From contig NZ_LMMU01000001.1 in the NCBI RefSeq assembly GCF_001422375.1, positions 372,223-436,222 of the forward strand: a DNA stretch of 64,000 nucleotides. The letters are read 5' to 3'. This DNA is from Methylobacterium sp. Leaf99. GTDB lineage: Bacteria > Pseudomonadota > Alphaproteobacteria > Rhizobiales > Beijerinckiaceae. Below, piece after piece: positions 44,130 through 52,595 of the stretch. Each line of letters opens with the position of its first letter. Position 1 is the first letter of the stretch. The translations under genes were made by a program, and so were the position numbers. Below the pieces are notes generated by a model that was given only the letters and a program-made list of their open reading frames with translations, did not search any database and was not told where the DNA came from.

Positions 44130-45131
44130 TCAGGCCAGGGCGTCGTAGGCGCGCGCCAGGAGCCGCATGGTGTGCAGGTCTCGGGCTGCGCTGTAGGCCT
44201 CCCGCTCCGCGGGACGCCGCAGGGCGGAGCCGAAGGCCCGCACCTGTTCGAGGAAGGGCGAGGCCGCGCCGTCGAAGGCGACACCCTCGGACAGGCCGGT
44301 TGACCCGTCGATGAACGTAAGGCTGCCGCCCGCCACCTGCCCCATGGTGTCGATGGCCGTGAGTTGCCCCCCGGTCCCCGTCACTTCCAAGCGCCGGCGC
44401 GGCAGGGCATCGGGGCAATTGTAGGCCACGTGCAGGTTGGCGAGCACGCCGGACTCCGTGCGGCCGATGAGGAGCGCGCCGTCATCGACGGCGTAGTCCT
44501 GGGCCCGGGTCTGGGTGAGGGCCGCGAGATCGACGATGGACTCACCGACGAGAAAGTCCACGAGGTCGAGGCCGTGGGGCGCGAGATCCATCAGGGCGCC
44601 GCCGCCGGCCTTCTTCGGATCGATGCGCCAGTTGTCCTGGCCCGCCACCGAGGTCCAGGCCCGCGGCAGCCAGCAGGCATAGACGATCCGCACGGTGGTG
44701 ACGGTACCGAGCCGGCCTTGCGCGATCCAATCGCGCATCGCCCGATGGGCGGGGTGATGGCGCTGATCGAAGGCGGTGCCGTAGAACGTGCCCTGTGCGC
44801 CGACCGCCGCCGCCATGGCTTCGGCGTCACTGAGGCTCGCCGCCATCGGCTTCTCGCACAGGATTGCCTTGCCGGACCCCGCCAGGGCCTCGATGGCCCC
44901 GCGGTGGAGATGGTTCGGGGTGGCGACGTAGACCGCCTCGACCTCGCGATCGGCCACCAGATCGGCGAGATCGGCGTAGGCGCGGGCTCCCAGCGCTTCG
45001 GCGGCCGCCCGCGACTCCGCGCCCGGATCGACCACGGCGACGAGGCGGTGGCCGGCCGCGCGGATGCCCGGCGCCATGTAGTCGCGTGCCACCCAGCCGA
45101 AGCCGACGATGCCCCAGGCGACGGAATCCAT
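44130..45131 (-). CDS. Gfo/Idh/MocA family NAD(P)-dependent dehydrogenase
   Basis: 333 aa. Rossmann motif WGIVGFGWVARDYMAPG at the N-terminus, the family EKP motif in AILCEKPMAAS (about residue 92), and DLAPHGLDLVDFL holding the probable catalytic His. The family includes inositol 2-dehydrogenases and sugar dehydrogenases, so oxidation of an inositol or sugar hydroxyl is reasonable in this operon. Its start overlaps the methyltransferase stop by 1 nt (TGATG). Confidence 0.9.
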   Translation of the reverse strand: MDSVAWGIVGFGWVARDYMAPGIRAAGHRLVAVVDPGAESRAAAEALGARAYADLADLVADREVEAVYVATPNHLHRGAIEALAGSGKAILCEKPMAASLSDAEAMAAAVGAQGTFYGTAFDQRHHPAHRAMRDWIAQGRLGTVTTVRIVYACWLPRAWTSVAGQDNWRIDPKKAGGGALMDLAPHGLDLVDFLVGESIVDLAALTQTRAQDYAVDDGALLIGRTESGVLANLHVAYNCPDALPRRRLEVTGTGGQLTAIDTMGQVAGGSLTFIDGSTGLSEGVAFDGAASPFLEQVRAFGSALRRPAEREAYSAARDLHTMRLLARAYDALA

Positions 45132-46315
45132 CACCAGCGCTCCGGCAGATCGACGTATTCGCGGGTCCGAATGCGGTCCGCCTCGGGCGTGTCGAGGCCG
45201 CCGCGCCAGTCGAGGGTTTCGGGTCCGTCGGAGTGGATCGGATAGGTCGCGCGACCGGAATACTCGGCTTCGTAGCGCTCGGACGGCCACGCGATGACGT
45301 AGCCGCCGGCGGGATCGGGCACGTAGAGGGGGTTGAGGCGCAACGATGCGCCCACGCGCGGCAGGGTGATGCCATCGACGATGGCCCGCGGCGCCGGGCG
45401 CATGCCGGGACCGGCGACGACGGAGAAGGCTTCGACCTCGGTGAGTTCGCTGGGTGCGCGCGGTGACGGCGCCCGTGCCTCGACGAGGGCGCGGGTGAGG
45501 TCGGCGTCGTCGTAGACGAGGCCGTCGGGGAACAGCTCCTCAATCTCGCCCGCCGAGACGGCCCGGCCGGCGGAGAAGCCCGGCCTCCCGCTGTTGTGGA
45601 TGTGGCTCAGCACGAGCCAGCCGTCGTCGCCGGCATTCTGGCGCAGGTTGTCGAGCACCTCGGCCTTGCCGTCGAGAAAATAGAAGGCGTCGTTGCAGAC
45701 CACGAGATCGACGGGTGCACCGGGAATCGGCCAGTGGGGCGAACCGGCGTCGAAGCAGATGAGCTGGACGTCCGCCCCCACCACCCAGTGCCGGGCGACC
45801 CAGAGCTTGGCGAAGACCACATCGGCGCCGGAGACCTTGAGGCCCCGCATGGAGAAATCGCGCAGGTAGTGGCCGATGCCGCAGGCGAACTCGAACACGC
45901 AGACGGGGTCGTTCCAGTGCGCCTCCAGGAGGGCGAGACCGGCGAGGTAGGTCGGATCGCTCCAACGATGGACGAAATAATCGCCGACGCGCCCCCAGCC
46001 GAGGAGGCGCACGGCATCGCGCAGGCTGAACTTGGCCCGCTCACGCACGAGTTCGTGCAGGTCGAGGGTATCGGCCGGCGGACCGGTCCACCAATCGTCC
46101 TGATCGGCGAGCAAGCCTTCCAGGGCGAGGCCCGCCTCGCCCGCATCAAGGAGCTTGAGGGTCCGCGTGACGAGCTCGGCGCGGTTCGTCCGAAGATAGG
46201 GAATGCCGTCGATGACGGGCCAGCGGGCCCCCGTCCCCGCTTCGCGCAGGGAATGGGGCGTGTCGGCCTTCAAGGGCTCGCCGGTCTCGGGCGAGTAGAG
46301 TGCGAAGGGAATCAT
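45131..46315 (-). CDS. SAM-dependent methyltransferase with Trm112-like N-terminus
   Basis: 394 aa. The first 50 residues resemble a Trm112/YcaR-like module (WPVIDGIPYLR). The methyltransferase fold occupies about 135-260, with motif I CVFEFACGIGHYLRDF, ADVQLICFDAGS and LVVCNDAFYFLD. The C-terminal 130 residues are of unknown type and include PLYVPDPAGGYVIAWPSERY. Acceptor unknown. It is encoded between the HD-like gene and the dehydrogenase in the inositol/YcaO operon. Confidence 0.83.
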   Translation of the reverse strand: MIPFALYSPETGEPLKADTPHSLREAGTGARWPVIDGIPYLRTNRAELVTRTLKLLDAGEAGLALEGLLADQDDWWTGPPADTLDLHELVRERAKFSLRDAVRLLGWGRVGDYFVHRWSDPTYLAGLALLEAHWNDPVCVFEFACGIGHYLRDFSMRGLKVSGADVVFAKLWVARHWVVGADVQLICFDAGSPHWPIPGAPVDLVVCNDAFYFLDGKAEVLDNLRQNAGDDGWLVLSHIHNSGRPGFSAGRAVSAGEIEELFPDGLVYDDADLTRALVEARAPSPRAPSELTEVEAFSVVAGPGMRPAPRAIVDGITLPRVGASLRLNPLYVPDPAGGYVIAWPSERYEAEYSGRATYPIHSDGPETLDWRGGLDTPEADRIRTREYVDLPERW

Positions 46316-46346
46316 GGCACCGTGTCCGCGTGATCGAACCTGTGGA

Positions 46347-47267
46347 TCACGGGATATGCATGTCCGTCAGGACACGATCATGAAACCCCTTCACCGGGCC
46401 GGCATGGACGAGTTCCATGTCGTCGAGGACGATCGCCATGGTCAGGCCGGCCGCACGCAGGTGCTGGGCGATCTGGAGGACACGGTCGATGCAATCGGCG
46501 GCATGGAAGGCTCGGCCCTCCGCCGTCGCATCGTCGGGCAGGACGGCGCGGGCGCGCTGGACGGTCTCGCGCAGGGGCGGATCGAGTTCATCGAGCGCCC
46601 ACTGATTGGTGCGGGCCATGATCGGCCCGAGATGGTCGCCAAGCAGCATTTCGCCGGTGAAGCCGGCATCGGGCATCGCGGCGTTGTGGAAATGGTGGCT
46701 CATGGCGGCCAGGAACACCAGGGTCGGGTCGGCCCGGTAGAATGGGCTCAGGACGACGCCGTACACCGCCACCATCAGGCAATGCTCGGCGTGATTCTCT
46801 GGCGGCTCCAGCAGGATGCGGGGCTTGCCCGGACAGGTGACCCCGGCGCGGGGCTGATGCGCCAGGGCGGAGACGAAGGCCGGAAGCGATCCCGGCAGAG
46901 CGCTGCTGGTCCCGCGCAGGCGCGCCCGCAACCGGTCGCGCAGGGCCGGATCGACGGCATCGGTGACGGCATCGAATCCGGCGACAAGTACGTCGGACGC
47001 CGCCTGGTGTTCGAGTCCGGCGGCGGCGAGGAACGCCGCGTCGAGGTCGCAGAGCCGCGCGGCGGCGAGCGCCTTGGCGGTGATGTCGAGGGCGACATCC
47101 TCCGCCGCCGCGCCGCCCGTGAGGGCACCCCAGCCCTGCGCGAACAGGCGCTCGGCGATGGAGCCGAGACGCCCGGCCGAATGGACCCGCTTCAGGTCGT
47201 TGAGTTCGACCAGGAGCGGGCGCAGGGCGAGGGGGGCGGCCGCGCCGCCCTCCGAGGAAGCCGACAT
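46347..47267 (-). CDS. HD-domain-like metalloprotein in the inositol cluster
   Basis: 306 aa. Residues about 175-280 show a histidine pattern like the HD superfamily: ENHAEHCLMVAVYG, AAMSHHFHNAAMPDAG in the position of the HD dyad, and FHAADCIDRVLQIAQH with the final Asp. HD proteins are phosphohydrolases or, less often, diiron oxygenases (myo-inositol oxygenase belongs to the latter). Either a phosphatase for inositol phosphate or an oxygenase would fit. The start overlaps the ino1 stop (TGATG). The N-terminal 150 residues are not recognised. Confidence 0.65.
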   Translation of the reverse strand: MSASSEGGAAAPLALRPLLVELNDLKRVHSAGRLGSIAERLFAQGWGALTGGAAAEDVALDITAKALAAARLCDLDAAFLAAAGLEHQAASDVLVAGFDAVTDAVDPALRDRLRARLRGTSSALPGSLPAFVSALAHQPRAGVTCPGKPRILLEPPENHAEHCLMVAVYGVVLSPFYRADPTLVFLAAMSHHFHNAAMPDAGFTGEMLLGDHLGPIMARTNQWALDELDPPLRETVQRARAVLPDDATAEGRAFHAADCIDRVLQIAQHLRAAGLTMAIVLDDMELVHAGPVKGFHDRVLTDMHIP

Positions 47268-48457
47268 CAGTTCACGCCGAGCCAGTCGAGGAGCATGGTC
47301 TGCTGCTTGCCGAAATCGTGCTCGGGGCCGCGACCGTTCTTGACCATGGGTGCCTTGAAGAACGACGAGAGCTGCTCCTGCACGCCACCGTCGCCGCGCG
47401 TCTTGGCGAGATCGAGGACGCGGGCGATCTCGATGACGAGGGGGGCCGCCAGGATCGAGTCCTTGCAGAGGAAGTTGACCTTGATCTGCATGCGCTGACC
47501 GAGGAAGCCGGTGACGTCGATGTTGTCCCAGGCTTCCTTGTCGTCGCCGCGCGGGCGGTAATAGTGGATGTGGACCAGGTGGTCCTCGACGGGATAGCCG
47601 AGGATCGAATCCAGCACCGTGCCCTTGGTGTTGAGCTTGGACTGGAGCGAGTCCTTGTCGTTGAGGGCGAGGCCGTCGCGGTTGCCGAGGATGTTCGTCG
47701 AGAACCAGCCGTCGACGTGGAGGGCGCGGGCCTTGAGGGCGGGGGCCAGCACCGTCTTCATCATGGTCTGGCCGGTCTTGCCGTCCTTCCCGGCGACCGG
47801 GACGTTGAGGTCCTTGGCCATCTCCAGCAGCGCCGGCACGTCGGCGGCGACGCTCGGGGTGAAGTTGGCGTAGGGCACGCCGCTCTTGATGGCCGCGTAG
47901 GCGTAGAGCATCGCCGGGCTGATGGACTCGTCGCTGGAATCGAGGCCCTTCTCGAAGGCTTCCGGCGAGTTCAGGGTCGCGGCCGTGAGATCGGGCCAGC
48001 GCTCCGTCGAGGCGAGGTTGATCACCACCACATCGTCGAGATTGCTCTCGGCCTTGAACCGCCGCAGATCGTTGGCGATGACCGAGACCGCCTCGCGGTG
48101 ATCGGCCGCCACGATGCGGTTCACGCCTTCGATGTTCTTGCAGAACTTGGCGCTGCCCACCGCCGGCCACGGCTTGATGCCCTTGAGCACCTGGGCGCCG
48201 TTCTCGATGTCCTGCGCCGTGAGCACGCCGTGCCCCGTCGCCGCGGAGGCGAGGTCGTCGTCGTTCAGATCCCAACCGGCGAAGACAAGATCCTTGTAAT
48301 CGGCCAGGCCGGCGACGGAAAGACCGGCGAGGGGCAACCCGTCGAGGCGGTTCGATCCGGATTTGATCATCTCGATGCCTGCGATGGCGGTGGTGGCGAC
48401 GGCGCCACCCATGCCAACGAACGCAACGCCGACTCGGCGACCGGTCTGCATGCTCAT
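47267..48457 (-). CDS. ino1: myo-Inositol-1(3)-phosphate synthase
   Basis: 396 aa. Isomerises glucose 6-phosphate to inositol phosphate through NAD-dependent oxidation, aldol closure and reduction. The NAD site is AFVGMGGAVATTAIAG near the N-terminus. Other family stretches are GVPYANFTPSVAADVPAL, GKDGKTGQTMMKTVLAPAL, GWFSTNILGNRDG and QMQIKVNFLCKDSILAAPLV-like sequence near 330. GAAGGAAG lies 10 nt before the ATG at 48457. First gene of a nine-gene operon running to 39108. Prokaryotic Ino1 of this length is typical of actinobacteria and archaea. Confidence 0.95.
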   Translation of the reverse strand: MSMQTGRRVGVAFVGMGGAVATTAIAGIEMIKSGSNRLDGLPLAGLSVAGLADYKDLVFAGWDLNDDDLASAATGHGVLTAQDIENGAQVLKGIKPWPAVGSAKFCKNIEGVNRIVAADHREAVSVIANDLRRFKAESNLDDVVVINLASTERWPDLTAATLNSPEAFEKGLDSSDESISPAMLYAYAAIKSGVPYANFTPSVAADVPALLEMAKDLNVPVAGKDGKTGQTMMKTVLAPALKARALHVDGWFSTNILGNRDGLALNDKDSLQSKLNTKGTVLDSILGYPVEDHLVHIHYYRPRGDDKEAWDNIDVTGFLGQRMQIKVNFLCKDSILAAPLVIEIARVLDLAKTRGDGGVQEQLSSFFKAPMVKNGRGPEHDFGKQQTMLLDWLGVN

Positions 48458-48775
48458 TGGAAAAAGGCTTCCTTCATTGGGTCCACGGGGATCGTCGCTC
48501 CACACATCGGAGCATTCCCTCGGGCCTTAGCTAACTGGACCGCTCGCGCGTCATTCCAAGTCCAGCGGGAGACGCTTTTTTGACGCGGTTCATCTGAACG
48601 GACGCCGAACGTTTCGTTAAAACTTCGTGAAAACAGAGCCTTAACCGTCCGTTAAGCGTGCCACGGTTGAATCACGGCGCTGTCCCATTCTGGTCACAGC
48701 CGGCGGCGAGACATCGCCGCGCTGAACACATCGAAGCCGCGCCCACGAAGGCAGCGGCACGAACAAGGATCAAGG
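48458..48775. other. Divergent regulatory region between ino1 and the lytic transglycosylase
   Basis: 318 nt with no gene. It contains the inverted repeat CTGGAC (48535-48540) / GTCCAG (48560-48565) on the ino1 side, a TTTTTTGACGCG stretch, a CtrA half-site region (TTAA 48617-48620), a full CtrA box (48641-48655) and a GAATC (possible CcrM site) at 48669. The transglycosylase start has AAGGATCAAGG just upstream. Confidence 0.5.
48641..48655. promoter_or_regulatory. CtrA box upstream of the lytic transglycosylase
   Basis: TTAA (48641-48644), CCGTCCG, TTAA (48652-48655): an exact TTAA-N7-TTAA, about 120 nt before the start at 48776. An imperfect second site (TTAA-N7-TGAA) lies at 48617-48631. 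A GANTC site 14 nt downstream adds to the cell-cycle look of this promoter. Binding is inferred. Confidence 0.65.
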
Positions 48776-49939
48776 ATGGGGGTTTTCCCGGAGCCGGCGC
48801 CCCGCGCCGACGACGTGAGCCGTCTCGTGCCCAACGAGACCTTCAACGCAGATTCCTCCGTGGCCTGGCTGCCACGGACCGAGCGCCGCGCGCGCCGGAC
48901 CCTCGCCAAAGCTGGACGCAGAGCCCTCGTCACCCTCGTGACCGGGCTCGCCCTCGGAGCGGCCCTGCCGCAGAACGCCCTGGCACCCGCCGCAGCCGCG
49001 CATGCCCGGATCGACGAGCGGGCCCTCAGCGCGCAGGCGCAAGCCCTGGCGCACACCGTGCAATCTCAGAACGCCGGCGAATGGACCGGGGTTCCCATCG
49101 TTGAGCAGGAACCTGCGACTGCGGTCCTGATCGCCGAGGATCTCGCGGGGCTCGCCCCGATCCGGGATGCCGCCGGAACCGAACGCCTGCGTTTCGGCGC
49201 CATGGAAGTCCCCCGCGAGATCGTGGACACCATCCTGCGCGCCTCCAGCGAGACCGGCGTCGATCCGGTCTACATGATGGCGCTCGCCGACAAGGAATCG
49301 AGCTTCTCCACCACGGTGAAGGCCGCCACATCCTCCGCCGAGGGCCTGTTCCAGTTCCTATCGAGCACCTGGCTCGAACTGATCCGGACCTACGGCGCCC
49401 GCCATGGTCTCGAGGGCGAGGCCGCCGCCGTCACCGGACGCGGCGGCGCCATCACCATCGCGGACGACACCCTGCGCACCCGTGTCCTGCGCCTGCGCCA
49501 GGACCCCTACACCGCCGCCCTGATGGCGGGTGAACTCATCAAGCGCGACCGCGGCCGGATCGAGCAGCGCATCGGCCGCGATCTCACCACGGCCGAGCTC
49601 TACTTCGCGCATTTCCTCGGCACGGCGAGCGCCGGACGCTTCCTCGCCCTCAACGCGGAGAAGCCCGGCCAGGTGGCCAAGCAGGTGTTCAAGGCGGCCG
49701 CGCGGGCCAATCGCAGTCTGTTCACGGAGAAAGCCGGCAAGGGCTGGCGCAGTCTCACGGTGGCCGAGGTCCGCGAAAAGATCGGTGGCATGATCGACCG
49801 CCGCCTCGACCGGTACGAGGGCGTGGCGGCGCTGGCCGCCCCCGAGGTCAAGGTCGAGCTCCCGACCCTGGAGGCCGAGGCCGGAGAAGCGGCGCCCATC
49901 CATCGCGTCCGGGTGACCGAGGCGACGGCGGCCGACTGA
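48776..49939 (+). CDS. Lytic transglycosylase SLT-domain protein
   Basis: 387 aa. Cleaves the glycan strand of peptidoglycan with formation of 1,6-anhydromuropeptides. A long polar N-terminus precedes a hydrophobic export segment (ALVTLVTGLALGAALPQNAL, about residues 50-70). The SLT domain starts near 145: ILRASSETGVDPVYMMALAD and then KESSF with the catalytic Glu, followed by AEGLFQFLSSTWLELI. The remainder is helical and ends in an acidic tail. A CtrA box upstream suggests cell-cycle-timed wall remodelling; the next gene is a class A penicillin-binding protein. Confidence 0.87.
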   Translation: MGVFPEPAPRADDVSRLVPNETFNADSSVAWLPRTERRARRTLAKAGRRALVTLVTGLALGAALPQNALAPAAAAHARIDERALSAQAQALAHTVQSQNAGEWTGVPIVEQEPATAVLIAEDLAGLAPIRDAAGTERLRFGAMEVPREIVDTILRASSETGVDPVYMMALADKESSFSTTVKAATSSAEGLFQFLSSTWLELIRTYGARHGLEGEAAAVTGRGGAITIADDTLRTRVLRLRQDPYTAALMAGELIKRDRGRIEQRIGRDLTTAELYFAHFLGTASAGRFLALNAEKPGQVAKQVFKAAARANRSLFTEKAGKGWRSLTVAEVREKIGGMIDRRLDRYEGVAALAAPEVKVELPTLEAEAGEAAPIHRVRVTEATAAD

Positions 49940-50035
49940 ATCGTGGGAGCGTAGCCGCCCGGGAAAAATTCAGTCTAGAACCGGGACACGCGACGGCCCC
50001 GCCCCCGTGGGTGCCGACGACCGTCGAGTGACCCC

Positions 50036-52567
50036 ATGAGCTCCGTCGATCCCGAACGTCCGCATCCCGATGGGACCTCGCCGCAGGACGCCCCCGGCAA
50101 GTTTACGTCTGGCAAGGGTGCGTCCGCCGAGAACGAGGCCGCCCAGGCCCGTGCCGCGGCCCGCGAAGCGGCGGCGGCGGCCCGCACCCTCGGGCGACAG
50201 CTCGGTGTCCTCTTGGGGAGTGCGGCCCGCACGGGCGGACGTGGCGCCGCCGGTGCCGCGCGCGCCTCGGGCCAAGCCTTCACCCGCCTGGCCGGCCGCC
50301 TGAAGTCCGCCCGGCGCCCCGGTGCGGACATTGAGGCGGTATCCGCCGCCACGGCCCCAGCTCCCTCGACGGCCGCCGCCGTCCCGCGCGCGGGTCGGGC
50401 CGGACGCCTGAGTCGGCGGCCGATCCTCCTGGCCGTCCTCGCGCTCGTCGCCCTGCCCGTAACCCTGCTCGCGGGCCTCGTCCTCTACAGCTTCGTCACC
50501 CTTCCGCCGCTGGGCGGGGTGGTGCCGGAGGCGGGCCAGCGGGCCCTCACCGTGGAGGCCGATGACGGCCGGGTCTTCGCCACCCGCGGCGCGTTCCAGG
50601 GCCAGAAGCTCGTCGCGGCCGACCTCCCGCCGCACATGGCGCAGGCCATCATCTCCATCGAGGACCGGCGCTTCCGGTCCCATTGGGGCGTCGATCCGCG
50701 CGGGCTCCTGCGGGCGATGTGGCGCAATACGTCGGGGGGCGGCGTGCGCGAGGGCGGCTCGACCATCACGCAGCAATATGTCCGCCTCACCTCCCTGACG
50801 CAGGAGAAGACCCTGCGGCGCAAGATTCAGGAAGCGTTCCTGGCGCTGCGCGTCGAGGCGACCATGTCGAAGGACGACATCCTGCTCGGCTACCTCAACA
50901 CCGCCTATTTCGGAGCCGGCGCCTACGGCCTCGACGCCGCCGCCCGGCGCTACTTCGGCAAGGGCGCCAAGGCCCTGACATTGCCGGAAGCCGCGATGCT
51001 GGCCGGCCTCGTGCGCGCGCCCTCCCAGCTCGCCCCCACCCGCAATTTCGGCGGCGCCAAGGAGCGGGCCGACGTGGTGCTCCAGACCATGGTGGAGACG
51101 GCAGCCATCACGGCGGCCGAGGCCGACAAGGCCCGCGCCCAGACCATCACCCTGCGCACGCCGCCCGAGACCCCGCCGGGCACGAACTACTTCCTCGACA
51201 TGGTCTCGGGCGAGGCCAAGCGCCTGGCCGACACCACCGGGGACGTCACGGTTCGCACCACCCTGAACCTCGACCTCCAAAGTCTGGCCGAGGGCGTCGT
51301 CGCCCGGCGGATGGACGCGGAAGGGGCCAAGAAGAAGGCCTCCCAGGCGGCCATGGTGGTGATGAACAAGGAGGGCGCCGTCCTCGCCATGGTGGGTGGG
51401 CGCGACTACGAGGACAGCCAGTTCAACCGCGCCACCCAGGCCAAGCGCCAGGCCGGCTCCCTGTTCAAGCTTTTCGTGTATCTCACGGCCTACGAGAACG
51501 GGTTCTCGACCGAGACCGTACTGGTGGATCGCCCCGTTCAGATCGGGGACTGGGAGCCGCAGAACTCCACCGGGCGGTTCAAGGGCGCCATGCCCCTGCG
51601 CTCGGCCTTCGCCCAGTCGGTGAACACCGTGGCGGCGCAGCTCGCCGACGAGATCGGCATCCAGGCCGTCATCGCCACGGCCCGTCGCCTCGGCGTCGCC
51701 TCCGAGCTGCCCAACGTGCCGAGTCTCGCCCTCGGTTCGGCCGAGGTGACCCTGCTCGAGATGACCCGCGCCTATGCGGGCGTCTCGGCCGGGGCCGTCC
51801 CCGTCGACGCCCACAGCGTCCACGCCATCCGGGGCGGCGCGCCGCAGCCGCTCTATCTGCGCCCCGAAACCCGCTCCGGCACGGCCCTGCCGACGGAGGC
51901 GCGGGCGATGATGCTGGATTCCCTCCAGGCCGTGGTCGATGGCGGCACCGGCAAGGGGGCGCGGGTGTCGGGCATGCCGGTGGGCGGCAAGACCGGCACG
52001 ACGCAGGATTATCGCGATGCCTGGTTCGTCGGGATGACGCCGGACCTCGTCGTGGGCGTCTGGGTCGGCAACGACGACAATTCGTCCATGAACCGGGTCG
52101 GGGGCGGCGACATCCCGGCCGCCCTGTTCCGGGACTTCGTGCAGCGCGCCGCCGCGCAGATGGCGCGCGGCCGCAAACGCCCCTCCGCCGCCCGGGCCGA
52201 GCCGGCACCGGCCCGGGACGTGGCGCCCGCCGCCGCGGGCGCGGCCATCCGCGGCGTGCCCGAGGTGGTCGATACCGGAACCCTCGCCTTCCGCGGTCGC
52301 ACGGTGCGGCTCCTCGGCGTCGACGGCGAGGGCGGGGCGCTGGCCCGGCAGCTCGCCCGGTACCTGCGCCGCCGCGAGGTCGCCTGTACCGCCGCGGCGG
52401 GCGCCGAGGCCGGCCCCCTGCGCTGCCAGATCGACGGCGACGATCTGGCCTCCCTCATCCTCGCGGCGGGCGGCGCCCGGGCGTCGGAGGATGCCCCGGC
52501 CGATCTGCTGGCCGCCGAGGAGCAGGCCCGCTCCGAACGCGCCGGGTTGTGGCGGCGGGAGCGCTGA
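50036..52567 (+). CDS. Class A penicillin-binding protein (PBP1A-like)
   Basis: 843 aa. Bifunctional peptidoglycan glycosyltransferase and transpeptidase. Cytoplasmic Ala/Arg-rich tail (1-125), one membrane anchor (about 128-150), GT51 domain with SIEDRRFRSHWGVDPRGLLR (catalytic Glu near 208) and GGSTITQQYVR, then transpeptidase with AGSLFKLFVYL (Ser of SxxK near 475), FAQSVNTVAAQLA (SxN) and KTGTTQDYRDAWFVG near 651. The last 110 residues are a Pro/Ala linker plus a small domain that contains two Cys. It follows the lytic transglycosylase by 96 nt. Confidence 0.95.
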   Translation: MSSVDPERPHPDGTSPQDAPGKFTSGKGASAENEAAQARAAAREAAAAARTLGRQLGVLLGSAARTGGRGAAGAARASGQAFTRLAGRLKSARRPGADIEAVSAATAPAPSTAAAVPRAGRAGRLSRRPILLAVLALVALPVTLLAGLVLYSFVTLPPLGGVVPEAGQRALTVEADDGRVFATRGAFQGQKLVAADLPPHMAQAIISIEDRRFRSHWGVDPRGLLRAMWRNTSGGGVREGGSTITQQYVRLTSLTQEKTLRRKIQEAFLALRVEATMSKDDILLGYLNTAYFGAGAYGLDAAARRYFGKGAKALTLPEAAMLAGLVRAPSQLAPTRNFGGAKERADVVLQTMVETAAITAAEADKARAQTITLRTPPETPPGTNYFLDMVSGEAKRLADTTGDVTVRTTLNLDLQSLAEGVVARRMDAEGAKKKASQAAMVVMNKEGAVLAMVGGRDYEDSQFNRATQAKRQAGSLFKLFVYLTAYENGFSTETVLVDRPVQIGDWEPQNSTGRFKGAMPLRSAFAQSVNTVAAQLADEIGIQAVIATARRLGVASELPNVPSLALGSAEVTLLEMTRAYAGVSAGAVPVDAHSVHAIRGGAPQPLYLRPETRSGTALPTEARAMMLDSLQAVVDGGTGKGARVSGMPVGGKTGTTQDYRDAWFVGMTPDLVVGVWVGNDDNSSMNRVGGGDIPAALFRDFVQRAAAQMARGRKRPSAARAEPAPARDVAPAAAGAAIRGVPEVVDTGTLAFRGRTVRLLGVDGEGGALARQLARYLRRREVACTAAAGAEAGPLRCQIDGDDLASLILAAGGARASEDAPADLLAAEEQARSERAGLWRRER

Positions 52568-52595
52568 GGCGGCGGAGGCTCGTGGGACGGGCCTC

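Noticed and set aside
46347..48275. Single 642-residue frame joining the HD-like protein with an upstream region
   Set aside because: Upstream of 47267 the frame runs antiparallel in composition to ino1 and is Arg/Gly/His-rich; the ATG at 47267 overlaps the ino1 stop in the usual coupled manner.
39700..48457. A mycothiol biosynthesis cluster
   Set aside because: Ino1, GT4 and PIG-L fit, but MshC (cysteine ligase) and MshD (acetyltransferase) are absent, and YcaO, Gfo/Idh and methyltransferase genes are extra.
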